The translations under genes and the position numbers were made by a program. The notes under the pieces were generated by a model. It searched no databases, had not been told where the DNA came from, and saw only the letters and a list, made by a program, of their open reading frames with translations. From an uncultured Lachnospiraceae bacterium (GTDB taxonomy: Bacteria > Bacillota > Clostridia > Lachnospirales > Lachnospiraceae): a stretch of 9,240 nucleotides of DNA. Of this stretch, positions 6,401-9,240 are shown piece by piece. The stretch covers positions 1 through 9,240 of the forward strand of contig CASDUB010000139.1 in NCBI GenBank assembly GCA_949283905.1, given 5' to 3'. Every line of letters begins with the position of its first letter. The first letter of the stretch is position 1.

Positions 6401-6614
6401 GAGAAAAGAGGCCGGATTTGAGGTCATGGATAAGATCGTTATTTATGTAAAGGATAACGAGAAGATTGAAAAAATAATTACTGATAATAAGGACAAAATT
6501 TTAGGAGAAGTGCTTGCAGAAGAGATCAGACTTGGAGAAGTTGACGGATACACTAAAGAGTGGAAGATCAACGAAGAAAATGTTTTGATGGGAGTAAAAA
6601 AAATCAATGAATAA
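3450..6614 (+). CDS. ileS: Isoleucine--tRNA ligase, type 2 (IleRS)
   Basis: This 1054-residue class I aminoacyl-tRNA synthetase charges tRNA-Ile with isoleucine using ATP in the cytoplasm. The catalytic signatures are HIGH at 55-58, in a DGPPTANGKPHIGH context, and KMSKS at 604-608. The inserted CP1 editing domain, which hydrolyses mischarged Val-tRNA-Ile, shows WTTTPWTLPSN (222-232) and GEDD (337-340) after GTGIVHTAPAF. Four CxxC pairs are visible (C182/C185, C402/C405, C474/C477, C514/C517), fitting the two zinc sites of type 2 enzymes such as that of Thermus. The anticodon-binding helical domain follows from about residue 650, and the C-terminal part runs to KKINE. Length and motifs fit the eukaryote-like type 2 subfamily rather than the roughly 930-residue type 1. 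The start has a strong ribosome binding site (GGAGGAG, 3439-3445). The gene overlaps the downstream phosphorylase gene by 8 bases. No expected motif is missing. Confidence 0.98.
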   Translation: MYRKVDTSLDFVSREKEVLDFWRENRIFEKSMETKEGRPIYTFYDGPPTANGKPHIGHVLTRVIKDMIPRYRTMKGNMVPRKAGWDTHGLPVELEVEKKLGLNGKEQIEEYGIEPFIHECKESVWKYKGMWEDFSDKVGFWADMEHPYVTYDDDFIESEWWALKQIWEKKLLYKGFKIVPYCPRCGTPLSAQEVAQGYKTLKERSAIVRFKAKDENAYYLAWTTTPWTLPSNLGLCVNPDEDYCKVKAADGYTYYMAKALLDSVLGGLGDEENGVKAYEILETCKGKDLEYREYEPLFDYTAEAVKKQGKKAHFIICDSYVTMTDGTGIVHTAPAFGEDDNRVCRKYGMPFVQFVDSKGEMTKETPYAGVFVKKADPMVLKDLEEQGKLFAAPKFEHEYPHCWRCDTPLIYYARESWFIQMTAVKDDLIRNNNTINWIPESIGKGRFGDWLENVQDWGISRNRYWGTPLNIWVCDDCGHMHSIGSKAELKEMSDNCPDDIELHRPYIDAVTIKCPKCGKQMHRVPEVIDCWFDSGSMPFAQHHYPFENKEIFEQQFPAKFISEAVDQTRGWFYSLLAVSTLLFNKAPYENVIVLGHVQDENGQKMSKSKGNAVDPFEALKEYGADAIRWYFYINSAPWLPNRFHGKAVQEYSRRFMGTLWNTYAFYVLYAEIDGFDPTKYTLEYDKLGVMDRWLLSRLYSTIQAVDNNLENYKIPETARALDSFIDDCSNWYVRRSRDRFWAKGMEQDKINAYMTLYTALVEFSKAAAPMVPFITEEIYQNLVRSVDPNAIESIHLCDFPEVKTEWIDTKLEEDMKNLLDIVVMGRACRNASAIKNRQPLAKMYVKCGFTLDKMFVDVIADELNIKEICFTDKIDGFVSYSFKPQLKTVGPKYGKLVGGIRNALAAVNGSEAMAELKSEGKLTLDINGTTVELSEEDLLIESAKVEGYVSESNANITVVLDTNLTDELIEEGFVREIISKVQTMRKEAGFEVMDKIVIYVKDNEKIEKIITDNKDKILGEVLAEEIRLGEVDGYTKEWKINEENVLMGVKKINE

Positions 6615-6618
6615 AATG
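6590..6618 (+). promoter_or_regulatory. ileS/glgP overlap with coupled translation start
   Basis: The phosphorylase ATG (6607-6609) lies 8 bases inside the end of ileS, whose stop is TAA at 6612-6614. The nearest ribosome binding site is GGGAG (6590-6594), 12 bases from the ATG, longer than ideal. A run of eight A (6596-6603) sits between them. A second in-frame ATG at 6616-6618 begins one base after the ileS stop. Either start would be reached easily by ribosomes finishing ileS, so translational coupling is likely. The usual conserved protein core begins well after both, so protein comparison cannot decide between them. Confidence 0.6.
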
Positions 6619-9054
6619 AGTCTAAGCAAAGAGGAATTTAAAAAACAGGTCAAAGAAAACATCAGACGTAATTTCCGCAGAGACTTCGAAGACGCGACTA
6701 TTCATCAGATATACATTGCGGTATGCCAGACACTCAAAGAAGAGATTATCGACGGATGGATGAACACACAGGAAGCCATCAGAAGTCAGGATCCCAAGAT
6801 AGTTTACTATATGTCGATGGAGTTCCTTACGGGACGTTATCTTGGAAATAATCTTTTAGCGCTTACTAACGATCAGATGGTCAAAGAAGCGCTCGACGAG
6901 ATGGGCGTTGATCTTAATGCAATCGAAGACGAGGAGAGAGATCCGGCGCTTGGAAACGGCGGACTCGGAAGACTCGCAGCCTGCTTTATGGACTCACTTG
7001 CAACACTCGGATATGCGGCATACGGATGCGGCATCAGATATCATTACGGTATGTTTAAACAGGAGATCAAAGACGGATATCAGATAGAAGTTCCCGATAC
7101 ATGGCTCAAGGATGGATTTTATCCGTTCGAACTCAAACGTCCTGAGTATGCTAAAGAAATCAGATTCGGCGGAAGAGTACGTATTGACTATGATGAGAAG
7201 AGCAAAAGAAATATTTTCTATCAGGAAGATTATGAATCCGTAAGAGCCATTCCTTACGATATTCCTATCATCGGATACGGCAACGGCGTTGTAGATACTC
7301 TTCGTATCTGGGATGCTGAAGCTATAAACGAATTCCAGCTCTCTTCATTTGACAGAGGCGACTATCTTAAAGCTGTTGAACAGGAAAATCTCGCTAAGAA
7401 CCTTACAGAGGTGCTTTATCCTAATGACAATCATATTCAGGGTAAAGAACTCAGACTTAAACAGCAGTATTTCTTTGTTTCTGCCAGTGTTCAGACAGCT
7501 ATTGAAAAATATAAACGTCATCATGACGACATTCATAAACTCTATGAAAAAGTAACATTCCAGATGAACGATACCCATCCTACAGTTGCGGTAGCAGAGC
7601 TTATGAGAATACTCCTTGACGAAGAAGGACTCAGCTGGAAGGAAGCGTGGGAGATCACAACTAAGACATGTGCTTATACAAACCATACGATCATGTCTGA
7701 AGCTCTTGAAAAATGGCCGATCGATCTGTTTAGCCGTCTTCTTCCGCGTGTTTATCAGATCATTGAAGAGATCAATCGCAGATTCTGTCTTGAGATCGAA
7801 GCAAAATATCCGGGTCAGCAGGACAAGATATCAGCGATGGCAATACTTTACGACGGTCAGATCCGTATGGCGAACCTTGCCATCGTAGGCGGATATTCAG
7901 TAAACGGCGTTGCCCGTCTTCATACGGAGATTCTCGAAAAGAGAGAGCTGAAAGATTTCTACGAGATGATGCCTGAGAAGTTTAACAATAAAACAAACGG
8001 AATCACCCAGAGAAGATTCCTGCTTCACGGCAATCCGGAACTTGCAGCTTGGGTTACTGAAAAAATAGGAGACGGATGGATCACTGATCTTTCCGAGATG
8101 AAGAAACTCCTTGGCTTTATCAAAGATAAAAAAGCTCTTGAAGAGTTTATGCAGATCAAGAGAAACAACAAGGTCAGACTTGCGAAATACATCCTCGAGA
8201 ACAATGGAATTGAAGTCGACCCCGATTCTATTTTTGATACGCAGGTTAAGCGACTTCACGAGTACAAGAGACAGTATCTCAATATTCTTCATGTAATATA
8301 TCAGTACCTGCAGCTTAAGGAAAATCCTTCAATGGATTTCTTCCCGAAGACATATATATTCGGAGCAAAAGCAAGCGCGGGATATTACAGAGCAAAGAAT
8401 ATCATCAAACTTATAAATAACGTTTCAAAGGTCGTAAATGATGACCCTGACGTAAACGGAAGACTTAAAGTCGTATTCATCGAAGATTACAGAGTAAGCA
8501 ATGCCGAGATGATCTTTGCGGCTTCTGATATTTCAGAACAGATATCAACGGCAAGTAAAGAAGCATCGGGAACAGGAAATATGAAATTCATGCTCAACGG
8601 CGCTATTACACTCGGCACTCTTGACGGAGCAAATGTAGAGATCGTTGAAGAGGTCGGAGCAGAAAATGCATTTATTTTCGGTCTCAAAGCGGAGGAAGTC
8701 ATGGAATATGAGAGAACAGACTCATACCGTCCATGGGAAATCTTCAGTAAAGATCCAAAGATCCAGAAAGTACTCAACACTCTTATCGACGGAACATTCG
8801 CTGACGGCGATACGGAACTTTTCAGAGATCTTTATGACTCGCTTCTTTACAGAGACAGACCTGACCAGTATTTCATCCTTGCGGACTTTGAAGATTATCT
8901 GAGAGTCCAGGATGAGGCTACAAAGAAATATGCTGACCGCAATGCGTGGGCAGTATCATCACTTAAAAATACTGCGATGAGCGGAAAGTTCAGTTCAGAC
9001 AGAACTATTCAGGAATATGTGGACGACATATGGCACCTGGAGAAGCTTGTATAA
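6607..9054 (+). CDS. glgP: Glycogen/starch (alpha-glucan) phosphorylase
   Basis: This is an 815-residue GT35-family phosphorylase. It releases glucose 1-phosphate from the non-reducing ends of alpha-1,4-glucan with inorganic phosphate and pyridoxal phosphate (PLP). Family landmarks run in order: YMSMEFLTGR (68-77), GNGGLGRLAACF (116-127), MNDTHPTVA, TNHTIMSEALEKWP with H360, and KRLHEYKRQ (548-556), whose K548, R549 and K554 match phosphate- and substrate-binding residues of rabbit muscle phosphorylase. EASGTGNMKF follows, with K660 as the PLP-binding lysine. Length matches the family, and the N-terminus lacks the phosphorylated serine segment of animal enzymes, as expected in bacteria. It overlaps ileS by 8 bases and lies 30 bases before the next gene. 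No other glycogen gene is visible. Whether the main substrate is glycogen or maltodextrin (GlgP versus MalP) cannot be told from sequence; the absence of visible malto-oligosaccharide genes is not decisive in so short a window. Confidence 0.96.
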   Translation: MNKMSLSKEEFKKQVKENIRRNFRRDFEDATIHQIYIAVCQTLKEEIIDGWMNTQEAIRSQDPKIVYYMSMEFLTGRYLGNNLLALTNDQMVKEALDEMGVDLNAIEDEERDPALGNGGLGRLAACFMDSLATLGYAAYGCGIRYHYGMFKQEIKDGYQIEVPDTWLKDGFYPFELKRPEYAKEIRFGGRVRIDYDEKSKRNIFYQEDYESVRAIPYDIPIIGYGNGVVDTLRIWDAEAINEFQLSSFDRGDYLKAVEQENLAKNLTEVLYPNDNHIQGKELRLKQQYFFVSASVQTAIEKYKRHHDDIHKLYEKVTFQMNDTHPTVAVAELMRILLDEEGLSWKEAWEITTKTCAYTNHTIMSEALEKWPIDLFSRLLPRVYQIIEEINRRFCLEIEAKYPGQQDKISAMAILYDGQIRMANLAIVGGYSVNGVARLHTEILEKRELKDFYEMMPEKFNNKTNGITQRRFLLHGNPELAAWVTEKIGDGWITDLSEMKKLLGFIKDKKALEEFMQIKRNNKVRLAKYILENNGIEVDPDSIFDTQVKRLHEYKRQYLNILHVIYQYLQLKENPSMDFFPKTYIFGAKASAGYYRAKNIIKLINNVSKVVNDDPDVNGRLKVVFIEDYRVSNAEMIFAASDISEQISTASKEASGTGNMKFMLNGAITLGTLDGANVEIVEEVGAENAFIFGLKAEEVMEYERTDSYRPWEIFSKDPKIQKVLNTLIDGTFADGDTELFRDLYDSLLYRDRPDQYFILADFEDYLRVQDEATKKYADRNAWAVSSLKNTAMSGKFSSDRTIQEYVDDIWHLEKLV

Positions 9055-9084
9055 TAACAGGCAGTATTTACAGAGGAGAACAAT

Positions 9085-9240
9085 ATGGATAAGACTGAAT
9101 ACCAGGAGAAGTTAGATGAACTGCGTGAAGACCTTAGAGTTAAGGACTATAAAGCAGCTTATGAACTTGTAAACAGTATCGACTGGCGAAAAGTAAAAAG
9201 CACCCGTACTCTCAATATGGTCGCGGACGTATATGAGGTC
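9085..9240 (+). CDS. N-terminal part of an uncharacterised, possibly TPR-type, protein (runs off the window)
   Basis: Fifty-two codons are open from an ATG at 9085 to the window end, with a strong ribosome binding site (AGAGGAG, 9072-9078) 6 bases upstream. It starts MDKTEYQEKLDELREDL and continues through DYKAAYELVNSIDW to NMVADVYEV. The residues are highly charged and predicted helical, with alternating helices and an xAxELV-type pattern like tetratricopeptide-type repeats, but no full repeat is visible. There is no signal peptide. It lies 30 bases after the phosphorylase stop with no terminator between, so it is probably the third gene of the ileS-glgP unit. Function is unknown; the repeat assignment is a guess from helix pattern. 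Confidence 0.75.
   Translation, partial: MDKTEYQEKLDELREDLRVKDYKAAYELVNSIDWRKVKSTRTLNMVADVYEV

Noticed and set aside
7345..7686. 113-codon minus-strand and 68-codon plus-strand frames inside the phosphorylase gene
   Set aside because: Both overlap conserved phosphorylase sequence in other frames and resemble no family.

Overview
This window looks like ordinary chromosomal DNA from a low-GC Gram-positive anaerobe, most likely a member of the Clostridia (Lachnospiraceae or a related family). The reasons are the moderately AT-rich base composition, strong GGAGG-type ribosome binding sites, heavy AGA use for arginine, U-tailed hairpin terminators, a long type 2 IleRS, and a clostridial-style glycogen phosphorylase. 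I assign no genus. I see no transposase, phage gene, CRISPR array, rRNA or tRNA.

Layout. Positions 1-137 hold no supportable gene, only a hairpin terminator (85-116). A small XRE-type regulator (138-449, +) converges with a TtcA-like PP-loop tRNA thiolase (458-1180, -), with 8 bases between their stop codons and no clear terminator there. The 113-base divergent gap 1181-1293 carries a promoter for the next gene and a palindrome that could be an operator. Next is one continuous reading frame (1294-3198, +) joining 5-formyltetrahydrofolate cyclo-ligase to gamma-glutamyl phosphate reductase (ProA). It keeps a good internal ribosome binding site and start codon exactly at the ProA boundary. A strong intrinsic terminator (3211-3255) closes this unit.

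A gene-free stretch of 251 bases (3199-3449) follows. After the terminator it holds candidate promoters and a leader with predicted hairpins, but no recognisable T-box. It precedes ileS (3450-6614, +). The glycogen phosphorylase gene (6607-9054, +) starts inside the last codons of ileS, so the two are probably co-transcribed and translationally coupled. Thirty bases later a third gene with a strong ribosome binding site begins (9085) and runs off the window; it resembles a helical-repeat protein.

How the genes work together. They do not form one pathway: tRNA thiolation, folate salvage, proline synthesis, tRNA charging and glycogen breakdown are all core metabolism. I find no clearly undescribed system. 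The most unusual features are the cyclo-ligase/ProA fusion with its retained internal start, and the overlap of a tRNA synthetase gene with a glycogen phosphorylase gene. Second-tier items are the ileS leader, the palindrome between the divergent genes, and a terminator-like hairpin antisense to ttcA.
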